Below, piece after piece: positions 28,706-38,787 of a stretch of 64,000 bases of DNA. A program made the position numbers and the translations under genes. The notes below the pieces were generated by a model, which saw only the letters and a list, made by a program, of their open reading frames with translations, was not told where the DNA came from and did not search any database. The stretch's first letter is position 1, and each line of letters opens with the position of its first letter. The stretch spans positions 62,001-126,000 of the forward strand of contig NZ_BSOT01000005.1 in the NCBI RefSeq assembly GCF_030160655.1. Direction: 5' to 3'. The stretch comes from Agaribacter marinus. Lineage in GTDB: Bacteria; Pseudomonadota; Gammaproteobacteria; Enterobacterales; Alteromonadaceae.

Positions 28706-30739
28706 TTACTTCACTCGCATACCGGGTTGCGCGCCGTCGTCAGGCTGCAAAACGAATAGGTCTGAGCCGCCTGGTCCTGCTGCTAAAACCATCCCTTCTG
28801 ATAAACCAAAGCGCATTTTACGCGGCGCAAGGTTAGCGACCATAACGGTCAACTTGCCTTCTAATTGTTCAGGTGTATAAGCTGATTTGATGCCGGCAAA
28901 TACTTGGCGCGTTTCGCCACCAATGTCTAGCTCTAATCGAAGCAATTTGTCTGCCTTTTCCACCGCTTCAGCCTTAACGATTTTTGCTATACGTAAATCT
29001 ATTTTTGCAAAATCCTCAAAGGTGATAGTCTCCGAAATTGGATCATCGGCTAGGGGGCCTGACAACGCAATTTTTGGCTCGGGTGTCTTTTGAAGGTTTT
29101 CTTTGCTAGCGTCTACCATCGCGGCAACTTTATCCCCATCAACACGTTGCATTAGGGCTTTAAATTTATTTATCTTGTGGCCTGTTTTTACGTCACTAAT
29201 ACTAGACCATGAAAATTCATCATTTAAAAATGCTTCAGACTGCGCCGCTAAATTAGGCACTATGGGTTTTAAGTAAACCATTAATATTCTAAATAAATGG
29301 ATGCCTAGCGAGCATACGTCATGTGTGAAAACCTGTTTATTTTCATCTTTTATTGTTACCCAAGGCGCTTGTGCATCAATGTATTGATTGGCCTTATCCG
29401 CTAAGGCCATAATGTCACGTACTGCTTTGTTATATAGCCGGTTTTCAATTGATTCAGCAATGCCATCTGCTGCGGCTTGAAACTCATTGAGCAACGCAGG
29501 GTTTTCAATATTGTCTGATAGAGTGCCATCAAAGCGTTTGCTAATAAAGCCGGCACAACGAGACGCGATATTGACCACTTTACCCACAAGGTCCGAATTT
29601 ACTTTTTGCACAAAGTCTTCAAAATTTAAATCAATGTCTGCAACGCTGTCATTTAATTTGCTAGCAAAGTAATAGCGTAAATACTCTGGATTTAAATGTT
29701 CCAGATAGGTACTTGCCTTAATGAATGTACCGCGAGATTTGCTCATTTTTGCGCCGTTTACTGTGACGAAACCGTGGATGTTTACACCTGTTGGCTTGCG
29801 CATACCAGCACCCTCTAACATTGCAGGCCAAAACAAGCAATGGAAGTAGGTAATATCTTTACCAATAAAGTGATATAGCTCCGTATCAGAACCTGCGTCC
29901 CAAAATTCGGTGTCATCTAACCCATTTTTATCGCAAAAATGTTTAAAACTTGCCATGTAGCCTACGGGGGCATCTACCCAAACATAGAAAAACTTACCCG
30001 GCGCATTTGGAATTTCAAAACCGAAGTAGGGTGCATCGCGGCTGATATCCCATTGCTGCAAGCCTTGTTCAAACCATTCTTCAAGTTTGTTTGCCATTTC
30101 GTTTTGGATGGCGCCTGACCGAATCCACGCTTTAAGCATGCCCTCAAATTTAGGCAAGTCAAAGAAAAAGTGCTCAGAGTCCTTTAGTATGGGCGTTGCC
30201 CCTGACACGACTGAACGCGGGTTTTTCACTTCAGTGGGGCTGTATGTCGCACCACACACATCACAACTATCGCCATTTTGATCTTCGGCACCGCAACTTG
30301 GACAATCCCCTTTTACGAAACGGTCGGGCAAAAACATTTGCTTTTCGGGATCGAATAGCTGATTGATGGTTTTTTTCGAGATATAGCCAGCGTCGTTCAA
30401 GCGATTATAAATAAGCTCACAGTATGCTTTATTTTCAGGGCTATGAGTGACGTAATAGTTGTCATAATTTACCAAAAAATCACGCAGATCTTTATCGTGC
30501 TCGTCGCGAGTGTTTGCAACCATTTCTTCTGGCGTGATGCCTAATTCTTGCGCTTTTAACATAACAGGCGTGCCGTGGGCGTCGTCGGCACATACGCTGT
30601 AACATTGGTGTCCACGTAAACGCTGGAAACGCACCCAAATATCTGTTTGAATGTGTTCTAATAAATGGCCTAAATGAATTGAGCCATTGGCATATGGCAA
30701 TGCGCTTGTTACTAAAATTCGGCGCTTGGCTTGTTGCAT
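28706..30739 (-). CDS. metG: Methionyl-tRNA synthetase
   Basis: A 677-residue class I synthetase. It has [20 protein letters not shown] at the N-terminus (HIGH motif HLGH), two zinc knuckles (CPSCG, CDVCG), and [11 protein letters not shown]-terminal tRNA-binding OB-fold ([20 protein letters not shown]) starts near residue 580, the long form that dimerises. It is divergent from mrp. Confidence 0.97.
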   Translation of the reverse strand: MQQAKRRILVTSALPYANGSIHLGHLLEHIQTDIWVRFQRLRGHQCYSVCADDAHGTPVMLKAQELGITPEEMVANTRDEHDKDLRDFLVNYDNYYVTHSPENKAYCELIYNRLNDAGYISKKTINQLFDPEKQMFLPDRFVKGDCPSCGAEDQNGDSCDVCGATYSPTEVKNPRSVVSGATPILKDSEHFFFDLPKFEGMLKAWIRSGAIQNEMANKLEEWFEQGLQQWDISRDAPYFGFEIPNAPGKFFYVWVDAPVGYMASFKHFCDKNGLDDTEFWDAGSDTELYHFIGKDITYFHCLFWPAMLEGAGMRKPTGVNIHGFVTVNGAKMSKSRGTFIKASTYLEHLNPEYLRYYFASKLNDSVADIDLNFEDFVQKVNSDLVGKVVNIASRCAGFISKRFDGTLSDNIENPALLNEFQAAADGIAESIENRLYNKAVRDIMALADKANQYIDAQAPWVTIKDENKQVFTHDVCSLGIHLFRILMVYLKPIVPNLAAQSEAFLNDEFSWSSISDVKTGHKINKFKALMQRVDGDKVAAMVDASKENLQKTPEPKIALSGPLADDPISETITFEDFAKIDLRIAKIVKAEAVEKADKLLRLELDIGGETRQVFAGIKSAYTPEQLEGKLTVMVANLAPRKMRFGLSEGMVLAAGPGGSDLFVLQPDDGAQPGMRVK

Positions 30740-30888
30740 TCTGCGAATATTCCCTGAGTTTGCTAAAAATATTGAAAATATCAGGCTGAAAATATCAGTC
30801 TGAAATAAACCGCAGATGTTAGCTTAAACAGGGGCTGAATGCACCTGTAATATGCACTTCAAACATACAAAAGAATATATGGATAGAC

Positions 30889-31992
30889 ATGTTTTTTAGA
30901 AAAAAGCAGAAACAAGTAGAAACGAATGATGAGCCAAGCACGTCATCCGCCATTTCACTTGCGCTTAAAGCGCATCTTGGCATTGAGAGTTCTGACTTAA
31001 TACAGGTAGTTATTAGTGCCAAGGAGATTTCGATCAGCTTGCCGATACCCAGTACTTTAGATGAAGCAACGATCTTAGAAGTGTTGCAAGAACGCGGTTT
31101 AATACCCAGTGGATATCAATGCAGAGTCGCGAGTAATATTCCGATGTTTGCTGCCAAACAAGCCTTGGTAACCAATGTGAAAAATATTGTCGCTGTATCG
31201 TCTGGTAAGGGAGGTGTTGGGAAATCGGCGACAGCAGTTAATTTAGCCTTAGCATTAACGAAGCTTGGTGCAAGAGTGGGTATTTTAGACGCAGATATTT
31301 ATGGCCCTTCAGTGCCTATCATGTTGGGTACGACGAACGCTTCACCAGAGAGTAACGATAACAAGACCATGCAACCCATTCATGCCCATGGCATGGTATC
31401 TAACTCGATAGGTTACTTGGTGGACAACGAGCATGCGTCAATTTGGCGCGGCCCAATGGCAAGTAAGGCACTTCAACAACTAGTGAATGAGACCAAATGG
31501 CCGTTGCTAGATTATTTGATAGTGGATATGCCACCAGGTACTGGCGATATTCAGTTAACCATGGCGCAAAATATACCTTTGACAGCCGCAGTCGTCGTCA
31601 CTACACCGCAAGATATCGCGCTTTCTGATGCTGGTAAGGGGATTGCCATGTTCGAAAAATTGGATATTCCAGTGGTCGGCATCGTGGAAAACATGAGTTT
31701 TTTTGAATGCCCAAGTTGCCATACACAATCGCCCATCTTTGCGAGCGGTGGGGCAAGTAAGTTAGGGTCTAGATACAAATTACCGGTGCTCGCTGAAGTA
31801 CCGATTAATATGCAAATTAGAGAAAACGCTGACAATGGACATTCTTTGTTTGCCGACCATTCGAATACGCATTTACAAGATATTTATCTGGATGCCGCAC
31901 GCAGCATGGCGGCGAATATGGTAAACAAGATTAAGGTATCGCAAGTCGCGATAGCGTCCGGCGGAGGCATTGATATCACACGCTTGGATTAA
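30889..31992 (+). CDS. apbC: Iron-sulfur cluster carrier ATPase Mrp/ApbC, full length
   Basis: A 367-residue P-loop ATPase that delivers Fe-S clusters in the cytoplasm. An N-terminal DUF59-like region is followed by the deviant Walker A VSSGKGGVGKSATAVNLA (about residue 103). Then come DADIYGPSVPIMLG, DMPPGTGDIQLT and the cluster-binding CPSC (near residue 271). It is divergent from metG, the common arrangement. From base 31438 to 97 bases past its stop, the sequence is duplicated downstream at 32648-33299. Confidence 0.96.
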   Translation: MFFRKKQKQVETNDEPSTSSAISLALKAHLGIESSDLIQVVISAKEISISLPIPSTLDEATILEVLQERGLIPSGYQCRVASNIPMFAAKQALVTNVKNIVAVSSGKGGVGKSATAVNLALALTKLGARVGILDADIYGPSVPIMLGTTNASPESNDNKTMQPIHAHGMVSNSIGYLVDNEHASIWRGPMASKALQQLVNETKWPLLDYLIVDMPPGTGDIQLTMAQNIPLTAAVVVTTPQDIALSDAGKGIAMFEKLDIPVVGIVENMSFFECPSCHTQSPIFASGGASKLGSRYKLPVLAEVPINMQIRENADNGHSLFADHSNTHLQDIYLDAARSMAANMVNKIKVSQVAIASGGGIDITRLD

Positions 31993-32089
31993 CGTGCGTT
32001 AACCGTTGTTATGCACTAAAAATGACTTTTATGCCAACAACCGTAATAGACTGTTGAAACCAGTGGTAGGTATCCGCATAATTCAACCA
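31438..32089 (+). repeat. 652-bp direct repeat, copy 1 (3' part of mrp and downstream)
   Basis: It matches 32648-33299 at a constant offset of 1210 with about 11 substitutions and no gaps by eye. All differences fall in the last 350 bases; the first 300 are identical. The ends are sharp on both sides. Confidence 0.95.
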
Positions 32090-32265
32090 CAACAATTGAG
32101 CTTGTCTCCTGTTTTAGGAAGGTATCGTTATTAAAAACGTTTACACTTCAAGAAAAACTCAATTGGTCTAAGCCTCTAGAATGACTTGTATTTATTTGTA
32201 AAAATGTAGTTGGTGAAATATCTGTTTCTCTGGCATGGCTAGATCATTTACTAGGATATTATTGT

Positions 32266-32502
32266 ATGAAAAATTTTAAATCTTCCCCTAATTTTCTGGG
32301 CGTTATCGTGTTTGCAATATACTGTCTTGGATTGTATGGAACGTATAGTAAAGACGATCGCTCCTTGGTAAGTTTTGTGCTTGCGACTACTTTTGTCATG
32401 TTCTACGTATATTATTTCGATGTAAAACAGACTAAGGCTAATTGCGAGTTACGAACTAGAATTGAAGCTTTGGAGTCAGAAGTAAAGAACAATAAAAACT
32501 AG
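32266..32502 (+). CDS. Small membrane protein of unknown function (cargo between mrp repeats)
   Basis: 78 residues with two hydrophobic helices (about 11-25 and 38-52) and a charged, probably coiled C-terminus (RTRIEALESEVKNNKN). No family recognised. It is the only ORF in the 558-base segment between the two mrp repeats. A plausible but weak ribosome binding region precedes the ATG. Lower GC than mrp is apparent. Confidence 0.55.
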   Translation: MKNFKSSPNFLGVIVFAIYCLGLYGTYSKDDRSLVSFVLATTFVMFYVYYFDVKQTKANCELRTRIEALESEVKNNKN

Positions 32503-32647
32503 CTTAAGTTATTTGTAATAGGGTTTAAGCAATTGTTAGAATTTAAGTGCAGTTAGGGGATAACATAACCTTCAGAGTGAGTATATGGACTTCTTCGGTT
32601 GTATGAGAGTGATTCACAAGGGATATGTGTGATTCATAGAAATTGTT

Positions 32648-33202
32648 TCAATTTGGCGCGGCCCAATGGCAAGTAAGGCACTTCAACAACTAGTGAATGA
32701 GACCAAATGGCCGTTGCTAGATTATTTGATAGTGGATATGCCACCAGGTACTGGCGATATTCAGTTAACCATGGCGCAAAATATACCTTTGACAGCCGCA
32801 GTCGTCGTCACTACACCGCAAGATATCGCGCTTTCTGATGCTGGTAAGGGGATTGCCATGTTCGAAAAATTGGATATTCCAGTGGTCGGCATCGTGGAAA
32901 ACATGAGTTTTTTTGAATGCCCAAGTTGCCATACACAATCGCCCATCTTTGCGAGCAGAGGGGCAAGTAAGTTAGCGTCTAGATACAAATTACCGGTGCT
33001 CGCTGAAGTGCCTATTAATATGCAAATTCGAGAAAACGCTGACAATGGACATTCTTTGTTTGCCGACCATTCGAATACGTATTTACAAGATATTTATCTG
33101 GATGCCGCACGCAGCATGGCGGCGAATATGGTAAACAAGATTAAGGTATCGCAAGTCGCGATAGCATCCGGCGGAGGCATTGATATCACACGCTTGGATT
33201 AA
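32648..33202 (+). pseudogene. Truncated mrp/apbC (residues about 184-367)
   Basis: An in-frame remnant of Mrp lacking the N-terminal half and the P-loop, so ATPase function is excluded. It keeps MPPGTGDIQLT and the CPSC cluster motif. Differences from the full copy include GGAS to RGAS and LGSRY to LASRY, consistent with relaxed constraint or an older allele. An in-frame ATG at 32666 could start a 178-residue product but has no clear ribosome binding site. Confidence 0.9.
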
Positions 33203-33299
33203 CGTTCGTTAACCGTTGTTATGCACTAAAAATGACTTTTATGCCAACAAACGTAATAGACTGTTGCAACCAGTGGTAGGTATCCGCATAATTCAACCA
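32648..33299 (+). repeat. 652-bp direct repeat, copy 2
   Basis: The second copy of 31438-32089, ending 28 bases before dcd. It begins abruptly inside the mrp reading frame. Because it joins directly to dcd, it is probably the original 3' end of mrp at this locus. Confidence 0.95.
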
Positions 33300-33327
33300 G
33301 CCAAGATTTAATAACAGAAGATGTAAC

Positions 33328-33918
33328 ATGCGTTTATGTGACAAGGACATTGTAAAATACCTAAAAGATGGACATATCGGGATTAAACCTGCGCCTAAGC
33401 TCGAAGAAGTAAGTGGTGTAACAGTTGATGTACGTTTGGGTAACAAATTTCGTGTGTTTCAGGATCATGCCGCGCCGTATATTGATTTGAGCGGTCCAAA
33501 GTTTGAGGTGCAAGCCGCCATGGACCGAGTAATGAGCGATGAAATAGACATTGCAGAAGGCGACGCGTTCTTTTTGCACCCGGGAGAATTGGCGTTGGCC
33601 GTGACTTACGAATCAGTTACCTTACCTGGTAATATTGTAGGCTGGTTAGATGGACGCTCTTCACTTGCCCGTTTGGGGTTAATGGTGCATGTTACTGCTC
33701 ATCGAATTGACCCAGGTTGGTCTGGTAATATTGTATTGGAGTTTTTCAATTCCGGAAAACTGCCGTTGGCAATGCGACCAGGTATGAAAATTGGTGCTAT
33801 CAGTTTTGAAGTGTTAAGTGACTATTGCGAAAAGCCTTACAATTCGCGTGTAGATGCAAAATATCGCAATCAAGATGGGGCTATCGCGAGCAGGATTAGC
33901 GGAGACAGTAAATCTTAG
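33328..33918 (+). CDS. dcd: dCTP deaminase
   Basis: A 196-residue enzyme converting dCTP to dUTP in dTTP synthesis. Family signatures: [12 protein letters not shown] start, [12 protein letters not shown], catalytic [21 protein letters not shown] and [12 protein letters not shown]. Start follows AGAAGATG. Adjacent to metG/mrp as in related genomes, apart from the inserted repeat. Confidence 0.96.
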   Translation: MRLCDKDIVKYLKDGHIGIKPAPKLEEVSGVTVDVRLGNKFRVFQDHAAPYIDLSGPKFEVQAAMDRVMSDEIDIAEGDAFFLHPGELALAVTYESVTLPGNIVGWLDGRSSLARLGLMVHVTAHRIDPGWSGNIVLEFFNSGKLPLAMRPGMKIGAISFEVLSDYCEKPYNSRVDAKYRNQDGAIASRISGDSKS

Positions 33919-33943
33919 TTACGCGGGCAATTTATCTAAATAT

Positions 33944-34495
33944 ATGAAAATAGTGTTAGTGCGGCACGGGCGGCCTGAGAGGGCTGAAAATATCGTCGTA
34001 GACAGTGTTGGTTTCGCAAAATGGGTAAGGGCTTACGATAAGTCTTTGGTATCCAGTGAAAGTCGTCCATCTCAAGTACTTCGTGATAAGTTTAAAGATT
34101 TTTATATTGTGTCTAGCGACTTACCTCGTGCGATTCATAGTAGTTCTATTGCGTTAAATTTAAAGCCTCATCATCAGTCGCGTTTATTGCGTGAAATGGA
34201 CATTCCACGATACAAGTTACCCTTTACTTTTAAGGCATTTACGTGGGTTTACATCAATCGACTGTTATGGATGCTAGGTAAGAAGGGCCCCTTTGAATCC
34301 TACGCTGAAGCACGCGCACGAGCCAAAAAAGCGGCGCATGAATTAGTGCAAACGGCTAAAGTAGAAGGGAAGGTGATTGTATTCGCTCATGGCTATTTAA
34401 ACTTGCACATGAGGAAGTACTTGCGTAAGTCAGGTTTCGTGCAACGGTCTACGTCAAATGGGTATTGGGGGATTTCGGAGTTTGAAGCAAAGTAG
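33944..34495 (+). CDS. Histidine phosphatase family protein
   Basis: The start at 33944 (MKIVLVRHGRPE) gives 183 residues; the frame runs 30 codons upstream into dcd in another register, which is not expected to be coding. The RHG phosphohistidine motif is at residues 7-9, SSDLPRAIHSS supplies the second Arg, and VIVFAHGYLN the second catalytic His. The branch is phosphoglycerate mutase-like with unknown substrate. It lies 25 bases after dcd and may be co-transcribed. Confidence 0.85.
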   Translation: MKIVLVRHGRPERAENIVVDSVGFAKWVRAYDKSLVSSESRPSQVLRDKFKDFYIVSSDLPRAIHSSSIALNLKPHHQSRLLREMDIPRYKLPFTFKAFTWVYINRLLWMLGKKGPFESYAEARARAKKAAHELVQTAKVEGKVIVFAHGYLNLHMRKYLRKSGFVQRSTSNGYWGISEFEAK

Positions 34496-34881
34496 CGTTA
34501 TTCAATATTCAATATTCAATTTTTAGTATTAGCTGCACATAAACCTGTTCAGCTTGATTCAATTGAAAATTGGCCTGTGGGTTGTATGTTTTGCAGCAGA
34601 CGACACACTCACGCTTTCGCAGGCGACACGCATTCAAGACGGGTGTATTGATCGGCGGTTTAGGTGTTTCCGGAGCGCCACCAGAAATTGACGTTAAGTG
34701 CGCAGAAGCAGGTTTAGCTAATTTGCACGCTAAACAAATAGATTGAATTGCTGGATGCCTACAATATTTGTTACATATAAAAATATGAACTAAATGCGAA
34801 AGTCATTAGACTAAAGCAAACCAAAGTGATTTCTGATTCGACTTATTTTGTAGTTATTCAGAGTTCCAAAGAGAAACCAAC
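34496..34881. other. Intergenic region with gene relic
   Basis: These 386 bases lie between the histidine phosphatase and beta-lactamase-family genes. Apart from the DUF336 relic (34593-34746), I see only an ATTCAATATTCAATATTCAA triplet repeat at about 34500-34520 and AT-rich sequence that probably holds the promoter of the next gene. Confidence 0.5.
34593..34746 (+). pseudogene. Remnant of GlcG/HbpS (DUF336) family gene
   Basis: Two short reading frames fit one family. 34593-34632 encodes AADDTLTLSQATRIQ-like N-terminal sequence; a frame change at about 34632 leads to GVLIGGLGVSGAPPEIDV and CAEAGLANL ending at TGA 34744. The second part is the hallmark C-terminus of GlcG/HbpS heme-binding-like proteins. 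The middle of the gene (about 100 residues) is missing, so this is a deletion relic. Confidence 0.65.
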
Positions 34882-36030
34882 ATGAAAAAGCTCATATTTC
34901 TTTTTCTTCTCACTGTTAGTGTTGCATTATTCTGGCTCATAGAGCCGTTTGCTTATAATCCATTTTATACACCGCATATACCCGTAATAGGCAGTGACGG
35001 TAACTTTGCATGTGAGCAAGATTCGGTTGGTCTCAATGAAAATGTAGAGGACCTACTGAACGGTCATATGGTCTCAAATGATTTCCTTGGTGTTAGCGCG
35101 GGTGTATTTAAGTCGGGGTGTGGCTCATATATTGCGTCTTCAGGCTATAGCGACAAGCGTAACGTAACTAAATTTACACCTGACACCGTGACTACGATTA
35201 GTTCAATCGCAAAGCCAATGACGGCCATTGCTATTATGCAGTTGCATGAAAATGGATTATTAAATTTAGATACGCCTGTGCAAGAATATTTACCTGACTT
35301 ACCAAAAATGAGGTATCGCGTAACTGTGCGGCAAATATTACGTCAAAGCAATACTATGCCGGACAATGCTTTTGAGTCGGAGCCAATGTCGTTTTCGCAT
35401 TTCGATCCCATCTCATCTGCAACAAACGCAATGCTTGACCGCGGATTAGTGAATGAGTATCGAGAGAATGCTGCATCGTGTATATATGATTTATCTATCT
35501 TAGTAAAAGTGATTGAGTCTGTGTCCAATAGCACATATTCAGACTATCTATCCCGCCATATATGGCAAACGGCTGGGATGGTAAATACGTCGTTAGAGTC
35601 TCGATATACAGGGGCAAATGAATCAAAACTCTATGTCAAAGCTGGCAGTTTGTTTTTGCGAAGCCCATACAAACACATTGCTGAGCGTAATGGCGCGTTT
35701 GATATCCGCTCGTCGGCAAATGACTTACTTAAGTTTGGTCAGGCGATTTTGAATTTTGAACTTTTATCCAAAGATACTCTAGAAAAAATGTTTGAGATAA
35801 CCAGCAATTATGGGTATTACGATACTAATTTGCAGGAAAAAGGCTATTCGCTTTACAAAACTACCCAATTAGGCCGTGTGATCTCGCATGATTGGAATCA
35901 ACCCGGTGCTGGCGCGTATTTTCAGGTGTTGCTGGATAAAGGTGTGGTGTCAGTCGCGATTACTAATGCGGTAGGTACTAAGGATGAAGCGTTAACGCTT
36001 TCTACCAATATTGGCAATTTAGTTATTTAA
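34882..36030 (+). CDS. Beta-lactamase-family serine hydrolase
   Basis: A 382-residue exported or anchored protein (hydrophobic residues 4-21) of the class C beta-lactamase/esterase superfamily. The nucleophile motif SIAK is at residues 108-111 (TISSIAKPMTAIAIMQL). The second motif, normally YxN, reads YDL (ASCIYDLSILVKVIES), and a HxG-like final motif is not clear. Many family members are peptidases or esterases rather than antibiotic hydrolases. Resistance should not be assumed. Confidence 0.8.
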   Translation: MKKLIFLFLLTVSVALFWLIEPFAYNPFYTPHIPVIGSDGNFACEQDSVGLNENVEDLLNGHMVSNDFLGVSAGVFKSGCGSYIASSGYSDKRNVTKFTPDTVTTISSIAKPMTAIAIMQLHENGLLNLDTPVQEYLPDLPKMRYRVTVRQILRQSNTMPDNAFESEPMSFSHFDPISSATNAMLDRGLVNEYRENAASCIYDLSILVKVIESVSNSTYSDYLSRHIWQTAGMVNTSLESRYTGANESKLYVKAGSLFLRSPYKHIAERNGAFDIRSSANDLLKFGQAILNFELLSKDTLEKMFEITSNYGYYDTNLQEKGYSLYKTTQLGRVISHDWNQPGAGAYFQVLLDKGVVSVAITNAVGTKDEALTLSTNIGNLVI

Positions 36031-36109
36031 GCGCGTTTATAAAAATATATTTGTTTTCAAGCAAAAATGTTGAAACCATAGGTGCTGAATTAATTTTACA
36101 CTATTGTAA

Positions 36110-37474
36110 TCAAACCATGCGCTGGAGTTTTTGAGCGAGTTCAGCATGTTTAGCTTTAAGCTCTTCTTGATCAATACTTACGTGATGACCATTTTCAACC
36201 ACCCATTTACCATTAATCATTAGCTTATCAGCGGTATGTGCACCACAGGTTACTAATGCGGCTATAAGATCGCCAGCGCCAGAAAATCGCAAGTCATCTA
36301 TTGAAAATAAGGCGATATCAGCTTTTGCGCCTACATTAATTTCGCCCAAATCATGGCGTTTGAAAATCGCCGCAGACCCTTTTGTTGCATAGCGTAACAC
36401 GCGTTCCGCTGTGATAAGTTCTGCCCCGTATCTTAAACGTTGCTGCAAAAGCGATTGGCGCGCTTCTTGTATCATATTCGAACAATCATTAGAGGCTGAA
36501 CCGTCTACTGCTAATCCAACTCTACACCCAGCGTTTTCTAAATCAACCGTTGGACAAATCCCGGAAGCAAGCAACATATTAGAACTAGGGCAGTGTGCAA
36601 TACCGACGTTTGCTTTACCTAGTCGAATCACTTCTTCTTGAGTAAAATGAATGCCATGGGCCAGCCACGTTCTGTCATTCAGCCAGCCGCAGTCTTCCAA
36701 ATAGTCCAATGGCCGTATGCCATATTGACGTAAACAAAAGTTATTTTCATCTTCTGTTTCTGCAAGGTGTGTATGTAAAAGTACGTCGTTTTTTTCGGCT
36801 AAAATAGCGGTTTGTTTCATTAGTTCAGTCGATACTGAGAACGGTGAACATGGCGCTAACGCTATTTCTATCATGTCATCGCCATTGATCTTATGAAACT
36901 TATCAATCAAGCGTTGACTATCATACAATATCGTCTCGTCACTTTGTATCACACTATCGGGGGGCAAGCCTCCACTGCTTTCACCAAGGCTCATGGAACC
37001 CCGTGTTAAGGTCGCTCTGCATGATAACGCTTGAATGGCTTCTACCTGTATGTCGATAGCATTTTCTAAGCCTTTCGGAAAAACATAGTGGTGATCACCA
37101 ACACATGTTGTGCCCGAGACAATTAATTCTAAACTAGCGAGTTGAGTGGCGTGATAAATCATCTCTTCATCAAGGTTTTTCCACACTTGATATAAGAACT
37201 TTAGCCACGGAAATAAAGGTTTGTTAATAGCGCCAGGTACGCACCGCGTAAGGGTTTGATAAAAATGATGGTGGGTATTTATTAATCCTGGACTAAGTAC
37301 ATAATTACTGCAATCAATGTAACTATCGTATGGCGTCTGGGGTTGTTGTCCGTCTGCAACTAATTCAACAATGTGTTGATCTTTAATGATGATGCCGTTG
37401 CCTGCATTTTGTGCGTTAGCGGTGAACGTTGCTGCGGGCGTTTTTAGCCAGAGGGCCTTGCTGGAAGTTGACAA
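36110..37474 (-). CDS. 8-oxoguanine deaminase
   Basis: A 454-residue amidohydrolase of the AtzA/TrzN-like class. The metal site is NTHHHFYQTLTR (HxH at 68-70), with HTHLAET and VDGSASND downstream. The GGLPPDSVIQSDE loop is typical of enzymes annotated as 8-oxoguanine deaminase, which convert 8-oxoguanine to urate in salvage of oxidised purines. It is divergent from the isomerase-like/PhyH pair; sharing of a promoter region may reflect joint control. Confidence 0.85.
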   Translation of the reverse strand: MSTSSKALWLKTPAATFTANAQNAGNGIIIKDQHIVELVADGQQPQTPYDSYIDCSNYVLSPGLINTHHHFYQTLTRCVPGAINKPLFPWLKFLYQVWKNLDEEMIYHATQLASLELIVSGTTCVGDHHYVFPKGLENAIDIQVEAIQALSCRATLTRGSMSLGESSGGLPPDSVIQSDETILYDSQRLIDKFHKINGDDMIEIALAPCSPFSVSTELMKQTAILAEKNDVLLHTHLAETEDENNFCLRQYGIRPLDYLEDCGWLNDRTWLAHGIHFTQEEVIRLGKANVGIAHCPSSNMLLASGICPTVDLENAGCRVGLAVDGSASNDCSNMIQEARQSLLQQRLRYGAELITAERVLRYATKGSAAIFKRHDLGEINVGAKADIALFSIDDLRFSGAGDLIAALVTCGAHTADKLMINGKWVVENGHHVSIDQEELKAKHAELAQKLQRMV

Positions 37475-37587
37475 AAGGTGTGCTCACTGTAATTTGTTGT
37501 AGTTTCGATTGTTGGCGTATCAAGCACTTGAATCTTATAACTTTTATAGCATTCGGTAAAGATTAACTGTTGTTGATTTTGTTGCAT
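37444..37587 (-). CDS. Possible small ORF overlapping the deaminase start
   Basis: A 47-residue frame starting MQQNQQQLIFTECYKSYKIQ and overlapping the first 31 bases of the deaminase gene in another frame. No family recognised; it could be a leader peptide, a real small gene or chance. Confidence 0.2.
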   Translation of the reverse strand: MQQNQQQLIFTECYKSYKIQVLDTPTIETTTNYSEHTFCQLPARPSG

Positions 37588-37671
37588 GAATTAGCTTTAA
37601 ACACCTGATGTTTTCAATTAGGGTAGTGCGCATAGCGCATTTAAATTAAACAAGTAGAGTACAGTTGATAG

Positions 37672-38691
37672 ATGAAATCTCTTAAATTTGGTATTTGTGA
37701 ACCCGGTATTCGCCATAAAAGCTGTCATCCTCCTAAAAACATTGCTAGCCGCTTTAGGATGGTTCAAGACGCTGGTGTATTTGATTACATAGATGTTACA
37801 CCGGCACCAAACGAGGTCAACGAATATGAAAAGTGTGCGCAACGCTTTGATATTCCGATACTAGCAGGTAGTCGGAATTACATTTTAGGCAAAGAAGAAA
37901 ATGAACTGTTTGACAACCTACGTATTGGCGCGCATTTAGGCAGTGTTGTGCACAATACACAAGTGTTTATGGACCATGAAGATGGCCATTTAATTAGTAA
38001 CGAAGAGGTCGCACAAATATATATTGAAGCCTATGATTTAGGACATAAAGTAGGTTGCATTCCTACATTTGAAATCCATGTAAATATGTGGTCAGAAAAG
38101 TTTTCAAGAGTATCCGAGGTTGCAGAACTTGTGCAAAAACAAGGTATTCCCTTTGGAATAACACTCGATCATAGCCACGTTATTTTTAAAATTGATAATC
38201 CAAGTGAATTGGCAGTGTTTGGGGTAGATAAAGAGGTTAAGAGTGGTGAGCTCGTTCTCGATCCATTTGCAGAAGATAACGTGTTCACACAATGGATAAA
38301 TCAAGGTTTAGTCAAACATGCGCACGCGCGCTCTGTATCTCCCAATAACCCAAAGAATATCGTTGCTGCTCACCCAGATATCAATAAATTACGTTCATCA
38401 TTGCACCCAAAATCTGTGCAAGGTAGAGGTATTCAATACCCTTTTAAACAACCAAACGCGGGTGAATGGCATGCGCCATGGCAAGAAAGTGATCTTGCAC
38501 CATGGAAACAAGTTGTTCGCATGTTAATGACCTATCACGCCAACAACGATGAAAGTGAACTGCAAACAATATCAACAGAATTTATTCCTTTTACTGATTA
38601 TGGAGAAGGCGCAGGTTATTCACTGCTCGAACAGAACGCGGCGTGTGCAGAATGGCTTAGGACAACGTGGCAACAGCTTTATAACCATTAG
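37672..38691 (+). CDS. Xylose isomerase-like TIM-barrel protein
   Basis: A 339-residue protein with features of the AP endonuclease 2/sugar isomerase superfamily: strand-end metal ligands in PTFEIHVNMWSEKF, GITLDHSHVIFKI and KHAHARSVSP, and a C-terminal TEFIPF. Members isomerise or epimerise sugars and polyols, or cleave ring compounds. Substrate unknown. It precedes a PhyH-family dioxygenase on the same strand by 96 bases and is divergent from 8-oxoguanine deaminase. Confidence 0.72.
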   Translation: MKSLKFGICEPGIRHKSCHPPKNIASRFRMVQDAGVFDYIDVTPAPNEVNEYEKCAQRFDIPILAGSRNYILGKEENELFDNLRIGAHLGSVVHNTQVFMDHEDGHLISNEEVAQIYIEAYDLGHKVGCIPTFEIHVNMWSEKFSRVSEVAELVQKQGIPFGITLDHSHVIFKIDNPSELAVFGVDKEVKSGELVLDPFAEDNVFTQWINQGLVKHAHARSVSPNNPKNIVAAHPDINKLRSSLHPKSVQGRGIQYPFKQPNAGEWHAPWQESDLAPWKQVVRMLMTYHANNDESELQTISTEFIPFTDYGEGAGYSLLEQNAACAEWLRTTWQQLYNH

Positions 38692-38787
38692 TGTAAATAA
38701 TGTGTAATCTGTATTAAATTGAGGTGTTATATATGCTAATCTATTGTAATAATATTGAGGTTATTGTACGAAATAGGTAGTAAGTTC

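Noticed and set aside
32503-32650. Possible integron attC-like sequence between the small ORF and the second mrp copy
   Set aside because: GTTAGAA and GTTAGGG occur, but no proper GTTRRRY/RYYYAAC pair with an imperfect stem is present.
33854-33943. Extended N-terminus of the histidine phosphatase overlapping dcd
   Set aside because: The MKIVLVRHG start at 33944 is typical of the family; the extension lies in another frame of dcd.
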